Below, in pieces: positions 44,183 to 52,893 of a stretch of DNA of 64,000 nt. The number at the start of each line of letters is the position of its first letter. Position 1 is the stretch's first letter. Made by a program: the position numbers and the translations under genes. Source of the stretch: PALSA-270 sp963770915. GTDB lineage: Bacteria > Acidobacteriota > Terriglobia > Terriglobales > Acidobacteriaceae. The DNA is taken from assembly GCA_963770915.1 (NCBI GenBank), contig CAVYRG010000001.1, positions 1,426,001-1,490,000 of the forward strand, given 5' to 3'. Below the pieces are notes generated by a model. The model was given only the letters and a program-made list of their open reading frames with translations, ran no database searches and was not told the origin of the DNA.

Positions 44183-45285
44183 CACCTCCGGTGCGGGTCT
44201 TGGTGGTGGACGATTCCGCGCTCATGCGCAAGTTGATCCCTCAGATTCTAGGGACCGACACTTCCATCGACGTGGTGGGAACCGCCATGGACGGCAACTT
44301 CGGCCTAAAGAAGATCGAGGAGTTAAAGCCGCAGGTGGTCACCCTCGACCTGGAAATGCCGGGCATGAGCGGGCTGGATACGTTGAAGGAAATCATGCGC
44401 CGTAGTCGTGTTCCCGTGATCGTGGTCAGTTCACACAGTACAGAGGGCGCTTCGATCACGCTCAAGGCGCTCTCGCTGGGTGCTTTTGATTTCGTCGCCA
44501 AGCCGCACGACGTGATGGCTCGCATGCCGGAAATTGCCAGTGAACTGATCGCCAAGATCAAGGCGGCCGCTCAGTCGAGGGAAATGCCACTGGGAGCGCT
44601 CCCGGAAACGCGGCGGTCTCCCAAGCAAACGCCGACCTCCAAGAAACGCCCGACGCGAGTGGTGGCCGTCGGAGTTTCTACCGGAGGCCCACAGGCACTG
44701 CAGTATTTCTTGCCCCAGTTGCCAGTTGATTTCCCGGGGTCGCTTTTGATCGTGCAACACATGCCGGAAGGCTTCACGGAAATGTTCGCCCGGCGGCTGG
44801 ACGAAATCTGCGCTATTCAGGTGAAAGAGGCACAGTCAGGCGATGTGCTGCTGGCAGGGCGGGCTCTGATTTGCCCTGGCAATCGTCATCTCAAAGCCAA
44901 GCGGCTGCCGTTGGACGACGTCGCGGTGCTTAGTTCCGACCCGAAAGTCAACGGCCACCGACCTTCCGTGGACGTGCTGTTCCAGAGCGTGGCGCAGGAA
45001 TTTGGAGCGAAAGGCGTGGCCATCCTGATGACCGGCATGGGAGATGACGGCGCTCGTGGGATGGGCCAAGTGAAGGCTGCGGGAGGGTTGACCATCGCCC
45101 AAAGCGAGGAATCCTGCGTGGTCTACGGCATGCCCAAGGCTGCCCTCGAGCGGGGCTTTGCCTCGCGTGTGGTTGCGCTGGATGCGCTGGCCAATGTCTT
45201 GTATTCGCAGTGCACGAAGGATCGAAATGCCGGAGTACCCGAACCCGGCGATGCCGCACAAGCAGCCGGTGGCAGTAGGAGCTAA
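44179..45285 (+). CDS. cheB: Chemotaxis methylesterase/response regulator CheB
   Basis: A 368-residue CheB. The receiver at 1-120 has D57 in VVTLDLEMPGMSG and the Lys in FVAKPHD. The methylesterase domain at about 170-350 contains the catalytic Ser in AVGVSTGGPQAL, His in IVQHMPEGFT and Asp in LMTGMGDDGARGM. It removes methyl groups from the receptor when phosphorylated by CheA. The GTG start overlaps cheA by four bases. The C-terminal 25 residues are Ala/Gly-rich. Confidence 0.97.
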   Translation: MTPPVRVLVVDDSALMRKLIPQILGTDTSIDVVGTAMDGNFGLKKIEELKPQVVTLDLEMPGMSGLDTLKEIMRRSRVPVIVVSSHSTEGASITLKALSLGAFDFVAKPHDVMARMPEIASELIAKIKAAAQSREMPLGALPETRRSPKQTPTSKKRPTRVVAVGVSTGGPQALQYFLPQLPVDFPGSLLIVQHMPEGFTEMFARRLDEICAIQVKEAQSGDVLLAGRALICPGNRHLKAKRLPLDDVAVLSSDPKVNGHRPSVDVLFQSVAQEFGAKGVAILMTGMGDDGARGMGQVKAAGGLTIAQSEESCVVYGMPKAALERGFASRVVALDALANVLYSQCTKDRNAGVPEPGDAAQAAGGSRS

Positions 45286-45341
45286 TGGAAGTGACGGCGG
45301 AAGAAGCAAGCCGCTGTTTGAATTTCAAGGGAGGGTGCAAC

Positions 45342-45782
45342 ATGGAGCAGTTTGCAGCGGTACGACGCAGCAAGGACGGGCAGCCGGTTCGTTACCTCGT
45401 GGTTGACGATTCGGTGTTCGCCCGCAAAAACCTCGCGCGCATCATCGAATCGTTCGGCGGACAGCTGGCCGGCGAGGCGGGCGACGGATTAACCGCAATC
45501 AGTGAATACGACCGCACGCAACCCGACATCGTGCTGATGGACATCACCATGCCGCAGATGGAAGGCATCGAAGCGGCGGAAAAGATCGTGCAGCAGCACC
45601 CCGAGGCGCGCATTGTCATGGTCTCCTCGGTCGGCTATCAGGAGAACATCGTGGCCGCATTGCAGCGGGGAGCGCGCCATTTCGTACAGAAGCCGGTGAA
45701 GCCGGAAGTGCTTTACGAGGTCATCAAGTACGTGCTGGGTGAAGACGGCTCCGTGGCGCAGGCCGCGGGCGCTGGAGACTAA
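45342..45782 (+). CDS. CheY-like response regulator of the chemosensory operon
   Basis: A 146-residue receiver with D22-D23, D67 in IVLMDITMPQMEG, the switch Ser in RIVMVSSVG and Lys in FVQKPVKP. No output domain. It is the probable output of CheA here, toward an unknown target, since no flagellar or pilus gene lies in the window. I choose ATG 45342 because GGGAGGG stands about six bases before it; an in-frame ATG at 45285 overlapping the cheB stop would add 19 residues. Confidence 0.94.
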   Translation: MEQFAAVRRSKDGQPVRYLVVDDSVFARKNLARIIESFGGQLAGEAGDGLTAISEYDRTQPDIVLMDITMPQMEGIEAAEKIVQQHPEARIVMVSSVGYQENIVAALQRGARHFVQKPVKPEVLYEVIKYVLGEDGSVAQAAGAGD

Positions 45783-45784
45783 CC

Positions 45785-46282
45785 ATGAAAATGGAACTGA
45801 TTCAGCCCTTCATCAACGCCGCCGATGCTGTGCTTTCCCAGGGTCTGCACTCGCCCATAACTATCGGGAATCTCAGCATGGAACAGGAAGCCTACCGCCG
45901 CAAAGGAGTGGCCGCCCTGGTGTGGCTGACGGGCGACATCGAGGGCCGCATCATCTTCGACCTGGATTCTGCCAGTGCGGTTCGTATGGCCAGTACGTTT
46001 GCTGGCGCGGAAGTCCCGGAATCCGATGTTCTGGTGAAGGAAACCGTCTGCGAACTGGCAAACCAGATCATCGGCAATGCCGTCACTACGCTCAACGATC
46101 TGGGCTTTCATTTCCGCGTGCATCCCCCCGTGTTGCACACCTCCGAACGCGGGTCCGAAAGCAGCGAAGACACTGAGGCCATGGTGCTCTCCTTTGAAAC
46201 GCAAAGCGGCACCGTGTTCATGAATATCGTCCTCCGCTACAACCTGCAAAGGCTGGGGAAGCGCACAGCGGCATCCGCCTAG
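45785..46282 (+). CDS. cheX: CheX/CheC-type chemotaxis phosphatase
   Basis: A 165-residue protein of the CheC/CheX/FliY class, which removes phosphate from CheY-like regulators. The motif VKETVCELANQIIGNAVTTL has the Glu and Asn placed as in CheX (ExxN with following GN), and GDIEGRIIFDLD begins the central sheet. The single motif and the length favour CheX over the two-motif CheC. It begins 2 bp after the receiver gene, whose product is the likely substrate, and ends the operon. Confidence 0.9.
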   Translation: MKMELIQPFINAADAVLSQGLHSPITIGNLSMEQEAYRRKGVAALVWLTGDIEGRIIFDLDSASAVRMASTFAGAEVPESDVLVKETVCELANQIIGNAVTTLNDLGFHFRVHPPVLHTSERGSESSEDTEAMVLSFETQSGTVFMNIVLRYNLQRLGKRTAASA

Positions 46283-46388
46283 CCGGCCTATTCTGCAAGA
46301 CAGTCGCGCAAGCTCGGCACTCTTCCCTTGCCTCGCACAGAACCCCTGCGCGGCGCGAATTTGTAGACGGGAAAGGCGAGGAACCCCA

Positions 46389-47837
46389 TTACTGCCCGGC
46401 TAACACAAAGACAGGAGTCTGTGGAGGCGGCTGCCGACCAGGCGCGGGCGGCGGGAGCGCGCTCACGGGCGCAGAGAGTTCGTTGACCAGATAATCGCCA
46501 GCGTTCTCCGTTCCAGGAGAAGTGTCCGGCACGGTGCTGATCGAAGCGGTTGCACCGGCATCGCAGTACGCCACATAGACTCTACTGCTGTCAGCCGATG
46601 CAGCCGTAGACAGCCGGAACCTCTGCGATTCGCAGGTCGCGACTGTAGCAGTACTGGGCTGGAAGGTCGGAGGCACCGTGCTCGGCGCGGTCGGATCGAC
46701 CACGCCGACGGAAAAAGTCTTCGTGATGGTGTCGCTGGATGCATTGATAACCGTCATCTGCGCGGAAATAGAGCACGGCGGCGAAGCCGCAGTGCAGCCC
46801 GCGGGAGTCAACTGATAACTCGCCACATAAGCCCGGCTTCCATCCGGCAAGGCGGCTACCGAAACCGGCACGCACCCGTTCGGACAGGAAGTGCTGCCCG
46901 CGGCAAAGCTAAACGTACCTACAACGGTTAGCGGATCGGTGGGATTGGCAGGATTCGTCGAAGCGTCCAGAACGGTCATGGTCTGAGCCGCCGGATTGGT
47001 GATATACAGCCGGTTCCGGCTGCGGTCGTAGATCATGTAATTCGCGCCGGCACCGACCGCCGCAGTTCCGACTACGGTGTCCGTGAAAGTTCCGATCGCT
47101 GCAACCGTGCCGGTTCCCTGGTCGAGCACGTAAACCCTGGCATTGTCCGGGCGCGCCACAACCCAAACTGGCGCGCGCCACGATGAAGGAATAGGCGGGT
47201 TTACACTCCCATCCACCGTATTGATACTCATCACCGATCCATTCACCGGGTTCGCGCCTGTGCCGTGGTTCGCAACGTACACTTTTTGGAAATTAGGAAG
47301 CTCTGCCAGCGCGACCGGATCGGGCCCGACCGGAACCGTATCGGTGACCACATTGTTGTTAGTTGAGAGAATGGACACCGTATTGTTGCCGGAATTGGCG
47401 ACATAAACGACAGCCGCCTGCGTGGTGGCGACAAACGCCGGAGCTGAGCCCGCGGGCAAGCTGACAGTTGAAACCGGACTCACGGTGGAGGGATTATAGA
47501 AAGAGACGGAATCCTCGATCTGGTTCGCGACGTAAACAGTGCCGCCGCCCGGGAGAAGAACCGCATGCACGGGGTTAAGTCCGACGTTGGCGCTTCCATC
47601 GAGCGTGTCGCCGGAAACATCAATTCGAGTGCTCGAGCCCGGGCCGCAGGGCTGATTGGCAGCCGGAGGATTGCAAACGCCATTACTGCTTAGCGCGATC
47701 ACAAAGTGCAGGCTGCCAGGATTCGGCGGAATCGAATTGATGGGAACGACAACCGGACGGAAGGTGTCACCGCACCCAAACTCGCTCACTGCGATTGCCA
47801 ACACCGCCGCCAAGCGGCAGAACAGCGCCAATCTCAT
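46389..47837 (-). CDS. Secreted lipoprotein with YVTN-type beta-propeller repeats
   Basis: About 482 residues. The N-terminus MRLALFCRLAAVLAIAVSEFGC has a lipoprotein-type signal ending in a Cys. The body consists of repeated units with TVYVANQIEDSVSFYN, VVYVANSGNNTVSILS, KVYVANHGTGANPVN and similar, the YVTN/NHL-like seven-bladed propeller pattern, ending with a Pro-rich tail. Such proteins are surface or periplasmic and of unknown function. The start at 47837 has GGAG five bases upstream; ATG 47861 is also possible. The gene is convergent with the chemosensory operon. Confidence 0.85.
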   Translation of the reverse strand: MRLALFCRLAAVLAIAVSEFGCGDTFRPVVVPINSIPPNPGSLHFVIALSSNGVCNPPAANQPCGPGSSTRIDVSGDTLDGSANVGLNPVHAVLLPGGGTVYVANQIEDSVSFYNPSTVSPVSTVSLPAGSAPAFVATTQAAVVYVANSGNNTVSILSTNNNVVTDTVPVGPDPVALAELPNFQKVYVANHGTGANPVNGSVMSINTVDGSVNPPIPSSWRAPVWVVARPDNARVYVLDQGTGTVAAIGTFTDTVVGTAAVGAGANYMIYDRSRNRLYITNPAAQTMTVLDASTNPANPTDPLTVVGTFSFAAGSTSCPNGCVPVSVAALPDGSRAYVASYQLTPAGCTAASPPCSISAQMTVINASSDTITKTFSVGVVDPTAPSTVPPTFQPSTATVATCESQRFRLSTAASADSSRVYVAYCDAGATASISTVPDTSPGTENAGDYLVNELSAPVSALPPPAPGRQPPPQTPVFVLAGQ

Positions 47838-48079
47838 TCGCACTCCAGAAGATCGTTGCATGAACCCTGAAAGACTCTACATTCTAACGGCTGGCCGGGA
47901 ACTATGCCACAGGGTGGCAGTCGCCAGTCTTCGGTCGTCAGTCGTCGCGAAAACCATGAGCTAAGGAAGACTGATGCTGGCGATTCCTAGTCGGGTTGTA
48001 GGGGAACGAGAAGCAACTGACTCAAGGGTTGGGCAACCGCACGTTCCGCGGGCACAAATGTGCGGCTTAAAGGCTACAC

Positions 48080-48913
48080 TCACCTTCCGCGGCGTCCTCT
48101 TGCGGCAGCGGGCTCTGACTTTGCCGTCGCGGCGGGCTTCTTTCGGCCCTCCATGTCGGCCAGGCTCTGCTTGAGGGCGGCCATCAGGTCTACCACCGGC
48201 GCCAGCTTCTTGGGCTTTTCCACTTCTGCGATCTTGCCGCCTGAGAGCTTAGTCTCGATGAGTTTTTTGACGTTATCTTGAAAAGAGTCACGATATTTCT
48301 CCGGCTCCCACTCCGCGGCCAGAGCCTCGATCAACTGGTGCGCAACCTTCACCTCAGAGTCCTTAAGCTCGACGTCGGGAGCGCCGAATCCGTCCACTTT
48401 GCGCACTTCTTCTTCGTAGTACATGGTGTGCAGCATCAGGCCGCCTTGAGTCGGCCGCAGAAACACGGTGTACTCCCGGTTGTGCATAGTAAGCTTGGCG
48501 ATGGCGACGTATTCGCTTTCCTCAAGCGCCTTGGTCAGAAGGCCGTAAGGACGGCGGCCGGCTTCTTCCGGCAGCATGTAGTACGACGATTCGAAATAGA
48601 CAGGATCGACTTCACTCTCTTTCACGAACTCCAGAATCTCCATCGTCTTGGCGGTCTGGGGCTCGATCTTCTTGATCTCGTCCGGTTCGATCACGACGTA
48701 CTCATCTTTGCGGTACTCGTAACCCTTGACGATCTCGCTGCGCTCCACGACTTTGCCGTCCGCCAGGCACACATACTGTTGCTTGAGGCGAGAAAGGTCG
48801 TCGCGATGCAGCATGTTGAAAGAAATCCCGGAACTGCGCGCGCCGGAAAACAGCCGCACCGGCATGGAAATCAGGCCGAAAGTGAGATAGCCGGACCAGA
48901 CGGAAGATGCCAT
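48080..48913 (-). CDS. ku: Non-homologous end-joining protein Ku
   Basis: A 277-residue bacterial Ku, which forms a homodimeric ring on broken DNA ends and recruits ligase LigD. It starts with the family signature SSVWSGYLTFGLISMPVRLF and contains YVVIEPDEIKKIEPQ and the bridge region RPYGLLTKALEESEYVAIAK. The C-terminal tail is rich in Lys, Arg and Ala, typical of the extended LigD-interacting, DNA-binding end. No ligD gene lies in the window. It is divergent from the DUF92 gene. Confidence 0.97.
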   Translation of the reverse strand: MASSVWSGYLTFGLISMPVRLFSGARSSGISFNMLHRDDLSRLKQQYVCLADGKVVERSEIVKGYEYRKDEYVVIEPDEIKKIEPQTAKTMEILEFVKESEVDPVYFESSYYMLPEEAGRRPYGLLTKALEESEYVAIAKLTMHNREYTVFLRPTQGGLMLHTMYYEEEVRKVDGFGAPDVELKDSEVKVAHQLIEALAAEWEPEKYRDSFQDNVKKLIETKLSGGKIAEVEKPKKLAPVVDLMAALKQSLADMEGRKKPAATAKSEPAAARGRRGR

Positions 48914-49109
48914 AGATTCACCCGCAAGCGAAATAACCCCAAAGCTCCACGCGATAGTGAGTTTAGACTACAACGAACCGGGATGGATGGCAGAAGCCGG
49001 GCCGGGTAACCCCAAACCAAAGCACCATAAATAGTGCGTTTTACGCGTACACACTACCGGTGGTGGGTTCGTTCGCTTTGCCGGGCATTTCGGTGGGAAT
49101 TGGGTAGGA

Positions 49110-49889
49110 ATGCGTGAACTGTCACAAACTGTTAGTGCGGCGCGGCTTGATTGGATTGGTGCGGCCCTGGTTTCTCTGATTGCGAACCGGAGCGCAGTGC
49201 AACTTTGGCAAGCAGCGGCGGTGACTCTCGTGTTCGCGGCTCTGGCGCGCTTGGTGCGTGGCGTCACCTGGTCCGGCGCGATTGCGGGGGCGGTCGTCTG
49301 TTTTCTGCTCTACGCCGGAGCCGGACCGGGCGCGTTCGCAGCTCTGGTTGCCGTTTTTTCCCTCGCATGGGTCAGCACACGCTGGGGCTACAAACAAAAA
49401 CTGAAATCAGGGACCGCGGAACGAAAGGACGGAAGACGCGCTTCGCAGGTTATAGCCAACTTGGGAGTTGCCGCGGTGTGCGCGGCCTTCTACCCAGTAA
49501 GCGGCGGGCGAGCGATTTTTCTTTTAGCCATGGCGGCGGCACTCTCCGAAGCGGCGGCGGACACGGTTTCCAGCGAGGTCGGGAAGGCGTGGGGAGAGGC
49601 GCGCCTTGTCACGACATGGCAGCCGGTTCCGGCAGGGACCGACGGAGGAGTGAGTGTTGCCGGAACGCTCGCGGGAATCGTGGCCGCGGCGCTCGTAAGC
49701 GGAGTTTGCGCGCTGACCGGCCTGCTGCCTTTACGATGGGCCGGCCTTTCCTTGACCGCCGCCATCGGAGGCATGATTGCCGACAGCTACCTGGGAGCCA
49801 CGCTGGAGCGCCGCCGGCTGCTCAACAATGACCTGGTGAACCTATTGGGCACGCTCGTGGCAGTGGGAATTACGCTGCTGCTGGTCTGA
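49110..49889 (+). CDS. DUF92 family membrane protein
   Basis: A 259-residue integral membrane protein with about six helices. SEAAADTVSSEVGKAWG is the family hallmark, with GVSVAGTLAGIVAAALVSGV and a last helix containing GGMIADSYLGATLE. Plant and cyanobacterial relatives (VTE6) act as phytyl-phosphate kinases and archaeal ones are tied to isoprenoid phosphates, so a polyprenyl or phytyl phosphate kinase role is possible. The 196-bp gap before it carries both this promoter and that of ku. Confidence 0.9.
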   Translation: MRELSQTVSAARLDWIGAALVSLIANRSAVQLWQAAAVTLVFAALARLVRGVTWSGAIAGAVVCFLLYAGAGPGAFAALVAVFSLAWVSTRWGYKQKLKSGTAERKDGRRASQVIANLGVAAVCAAFYPVSGGRAIFLLAMAAALSEAAADTVSSEVGKAWGEARLVTTWQPVPAGTDGGVSVAGTLAGIVAAALVSGVCALTGLLPLRWAGLSLTAAIGGMIADSYLGATLERRRLLNNDLVNLLGTLVAVGITLLLV

Positions 49890-50050
49890 GAGAAAGTGCC
49901 CATCTGGGTTTCGCCGATTGGCGTTTCTAGAAGTTAGAGGCCGTGTGGTCAAAATGGAGACAGCTCTAGTGGGTAAGCGCCACTGCATCCAAAGAGATTT
50001 AGACTTAAATTGTGAGCCTGGCGCCTGCAGGCTTAGGTAGAAGCAAAACC

Positions 50051-50857
50051 ATGAAAGCTCGGAATCGAATCAAAAGTCGAACTGTGGTGAGCGCCGCAGT
50101 ATTAATCCTGGCCCTGTTTCTGCTCGCGCAGAAGCACCACTTGAGTGCGGACGAGTCCTCCGGCTTTCATGCGGTCGTAGACCTTACGCACACCATCAAC
50201 GCGAACGTGCCGGCGTTCGACCTTTCGGAAAAACCCGCTTACCAGGCAACAACCGTCGCAACCATCGAGAAAGATCAGTATTTCGCCCGCGAAATTTCGT
50301 TGCCCGAGCACTTCGGCACACACATGGACGCGCCGGCCCACTTTGTTCGGGGCGCTTGGACCATTGATCAAGTGCCGCCCGAGCGTCTGGTGGCGCCGCT
50401 GGTAGTGATCGATGTTAGCGCGAACGTGAAGAATCCCGACTACCTGATCTCCGTGGAAGACATCGCCCAGTGGGAAAAAATCAACGGGCAGATTCCGCCG
50501 GGCGCAGTGGTGATGGTGCGCACCGGCTGGGATCAGCGATGGGATTCCTCGAAGGACTACCGCAACGCCGATGCCAAGGGCACGATGCACTTTCCTGGCT
50601 ATTCGCTCGATGCGGCCAAGTTTCTGATCGACGGGCGCAATGTTTTCGGCATGGGCATTGATACGCTGAGCGCCGACTTCGGCCCGTCAGCCGACTTTTC
50701 GGTTCACCACTTCGCGTTGGCGCACGGCGTGTATCAGCTGGAAAATGTGGCCAATCTTGATCGTGTTCCCGCCCACGGCGCAATGGTGGTGGTCGCGCCG
50801 ATGAAGCTTGAAGGTGGATCGGGAAGCCCGGTGAGAATTTTCGCGCTGTTAAAATAA
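50051..50857 (+). CDS. Metal-dependent cyclase/kynurenine formamidase-like hydrolase, exported or membrane-anchored
   Basis: A 268-residue member of the cyclase (Pfam PF04199) family. The metal motif HFGTHMDAPAHF sits at residues 87-98 (H87, H91, D93). GAVVMVRTGWDQRW, FPGYSLDAAKFLIDGRNVFG and GIDTLSAD are also typical. Family members hydrolyse N-formylkynurenine or related cyclic amides and imides. An N-terminal hydrophobic segment (TVVSAAVLILALFLLAQ) indicates export. I use ATG 50051 because it makes a good signal sequence; GTG 50012 is an alternative. The YfiT-like gene follows 40 bp downstream. Confidence 0.9.
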   Translation: MKARNRIKSRTVVSAAVLILALFLLAQKHHLSADESSGFHAVVDLTHTINANVPAFDLSEKPAYQATTVATIEKDQYFAREISLPEHFGTHMDAPAHFVRGAWTIDQVPPERLVAPLVVIDVSANVKNPDYLISVEDIAQWEKINGQIPPGAVVMVRTGWDQRWDSSKDYRNADAKGTMHFPGYSLDAAKFLIDGRNVFGMGIDTLSADFGPSADFSVHHFALAHGVYQLENVANLDRVPAHGAMVVVAPMKLEGGSGSPVRIFALLK

Positions 50858-50897
50858 AGCTTTCCCGCTCGAAAAGCAGCGGAAACGGAGATTCCTC

Positions 50898-51422
50898 ATG
50901 GGCGACCCACGCTTCCCGATCGGCAAGTTTTCCTACGACGGTCCTAACTCAGACGAAAAACGAAAAGCGCTGATCGATGATATGGCGCAGGTGCCTGCCG
51001 CCATGCGCGCGGCCGTGCAAGGGCTCTCGCCGCAGCAATTGGATACGCCCTACCGCGAAGGCGGTTGGACGGTGAGGCAGGTCGTCCATCACGTTCCCGA
51101 AAGCCACATGAATGCCTACATTCGCTTCAAGCTGGCGCTCACAGAAAATGAACCAACCGTCAAACCCTACGACGAGAAGGCTTGGGCGCAGCTTCCCGAC
51201 AATTCGTCGACTCCAGTGGAAGTCTCGCTCATGCTGCTGGATTCGGTACACGAGCGCTTCGTCTATCTGCTGCGGACGATCCAAGGGGGCGATTGGAACC
51301 GCACTTTCAAGCATCCAGAAGCGGGACTTATGACGCTGGATAAGAATCTCGCCCTTTACGCCTGGCACGGCAGGCACCACATTGCCCACGTAACCGAGCT
51401 GCGCAAGCGGATGGGCTGGTAG
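50898..51422 (+). CDS. DinB/YfiT-family putative metal-dependent transferase
   Basis: A 174-residue four-helix bundle of the DinB superfamily, closest to YfiT. The metal ligands appear as the first His in QVVHHVPESHMNAYIRF and two in YAWHGRHHIAHVTEL. LDTPYREGGWTVRQVVHH is almost diagnostic of YfiT/BstA-like proteins. BstA conjugates bacillithiol in Bacillus; whether this organism has that thiol is unknown, so only the family is asserted. It may be co-transcribed with the upstream cyclase gene. Confidence 0.9.
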   Translation: MGDPRFPIGKFSYDGPNSDEKRKALIDDMAQVPAAMRAAVQGLSPQQLDTPYREGGWTVRQVVHHVPESHMNAYIRFKLALTENEPTVKPYDEKAWAQLPDNSSTPVEVSLMLLDSVHERFVYLLRTIQGGDWNRTFKHPEAGLMTLDKNLALYAWHGRHHIAHVTELRKRMGW

Positions 51423-51435
51423 AGATCGTGTAGGA

Positions 51436-51512
51436 CGGACACTCCTGGCCGCCGCCGTTGAATTTACTGGCTCGCTCACTCGAAAATCAAAATCGACGGA
51501 CAGGAGTGTCCG
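51436..51512. repeat. 12-bp perfect inverted repeat in convergent gap
   Basis: CGGACACTCCTG at 51436-51447 pairs perfectly with CAGGAGTGTCCG at 51501-51512, 53 bp apart, and both arms are flanked by similar GTRGGRC-type sequence. It lies between the ends of the YfiT-like and YdcF-like genes and looks like one more dispersed intergenic element that could also stop transcription from both sides. Confidence 0.6.
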
Positions 51513-51524
51513 CCCCACAACTGC

Positions 51525-52145
51525 TTAAGTGGGAATGTGGAGTCGCCACAAGAAATAGCTCGCAGCCTCGCGCAGCACGGCCACTGCTCGCTCCGCCTCT
51601 CCGTGAGGCCGTGAATCGGGGCGAGGGGCGACGTACACTTGCACGCCCTCGTGCTCCAGCATCTTGCGGACGCGAAAAACATGGTAGGCATCGCTGACGG
51701 CAATGCAGGTGTGCATGCCGTTGGCCCGCATGATCACGCCCACGCGTTTGGCCGACTGCGCCGTGTCGGTGCCTTGGGTCTCAGCGATGAGGCCGGTTTC
51801 CGGCACTCCAAGGTGCATCAGATAGTCGTGGCCAACCTGGCCTTCGTTGTAGCTGGGATCGCCGCCGGCGCCCCCGGTGGTAATGACGACCGGTGCCAGG
51901 CCGCTCTGATAAAGGGCGAAGGCATGATCCAGCCGGGCGCGGTAGACGGGTGAGGGACGCCCGGCATACTCGGCGGCGCCGAACACGACAATCGCATTTG
52001 CGGAATGCAATTCCTGGAGCTGGGAATCGTGAACGATTCCGGCGGAAATAAGGCCCAGGCAAAGAGCTACCGCGAAGACAGCCACCGCCAGCATCCTCAG
52101 CAGCCAGCGACTGCCGCTGCGCGCTCGAACTGCGGAATTCTTCAT
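51525..52145 (-). CDS. YdcF-like (DUF218) membrane-anchored protein
   Basis: A 206-residue protein with one N-terminal helix (LLRMLAVAVFAVALCLGLISAG) and a DUF218/YdcF domain: AIVVFGAAEYAGRPSPVYRA, TTGGAGGDPSYNEGQV and SDAYHVFRVRKMLE. Such proteins, related to ElyC and SanA, are associated with envelope biogenesis, but their reaction is unclear. ATG 52145 overlaps the stop of the threonylcarbamoyl-AMP synthase gene by four bases, so expression is coupled. Confidence 0.9.
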   Translation of the reverse strand: MKNSAVRARSGSRWLLRMLAVAVFAVALCLGLISAGIVHDSQLQELHSANAIVVFGAAEYAGRPSPVYRARLDHAFALYQSGLAPVVITTGGAGGDPSYNEGQVGHDYLMHLGVPETGLIAETQGTDTAQSAKRVGVIMRANGMHTCIAVSDAYHVFRVRKMLEHEGVQVYVAPRPDSRPHGEAERAVAVLREAASYFLWRLHIPT

Positions 52146-52789
52146 CCTTGCGCAAAGAACTGAGAGATCTCCGCCGAGGGAATGGCGCCTTCCCGGAGGA
52201 TGCGCCAGCGAGCTTCCTCATCGGTCAGATCAATGATGGTCGAAGCCACCTCGCGAGGCGAGGTACCGCCATCGACAATAATCGCGATCCGTCCCTGAAG
52301 CTGGTCGTGGACCGCCTGCGCGGTTGTACACTCGGCTTCCCCGCTCAAATTTGCCGAGGTCGCCGTAATGGGAATCTTGGCCGCCTGAACGACAGCCAGC
52401 GGAATCTGCGAGTTGGGCACGCGCAGGGCTACATTACCGGTGTTGGCCGTAACTTTGAGAGGCAAGCTCGAAGAAGCTTTCACGATCAGCGTCAGCGGCC
52501 CCGGCCAGAAGCGGCGCGCCAGCGCGTAGAACTCTTCCGGCAAGGGTTGCGAGAGCTCTTCCGCCTGGTCGACGCTTTCGATCAACAGGGAAAGCGGTTT
52601 GTGCCGCGAGCGCGACTTGATCTCATACACGCGGTCCACCGCGCGCAGGTTGTAGGGATCGGCGGCCAGCCCATAAAACGTATCCGTGGGCATTCCCAGG
52701 ACTTGGCCAGCTCGAATCTGATCGGCCGCATATCGGACCAGCGAAGGCTCTGGATTTTGGCCGCTGATTTTGAGAATTTCCGGGCGCAC
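52142..52789 (-). CDS. tsaC: L-threonylcarbamoyladenylate synthase (Sua5/YrdC/TsaC family)
   Basis: A 215-residue enzyme making threonylcarbamoyl-AMP from threonine, bicarbonate and ATP for t6A37 tRNA modification. The YrdC fold is evident: GMPTDTFYGLAADPYN, KSRSRHKPLSLLI, FWPGPLTLIVKA, ALRVPNSQIPLAVVQ and ITATSANLSGE. It lacks the extra C-terminal Sua5 domain. The start is GTG 52789 with AGGA seven bases upstream. The ydcF-like gene follows with a four-base overlap. Confidence 0.95.
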   Translation of the reverse strand: MRPEILKISGQNPEPSLVRYAADQIRAGQVLGMPTDTFYGLAADPYNLRAVDRVYEIKSRSRHKPLSLLIESVDQAEELSQPLPEEFYALARRFWPGPLTLIVKASSSLPLKVTANTGNVALRVPNSQIPLAVVQAAKIPITATSANLSGEAECTTAQAVHDQLQGRIAIIVDGGTSPREVASTIIDLTDEEARWRILREGAIPSAEISQFFAQG

Positions 52790-52893
52790 TTCTGTATCCT
52801 TCCGCTGCTAGGAAACCGCGACACCTAACATAACATGAGGCGCCGTCGCAAGCCGAGAGGAACGCGTATGATTCTGGCGGAAAAGGTATCGCC

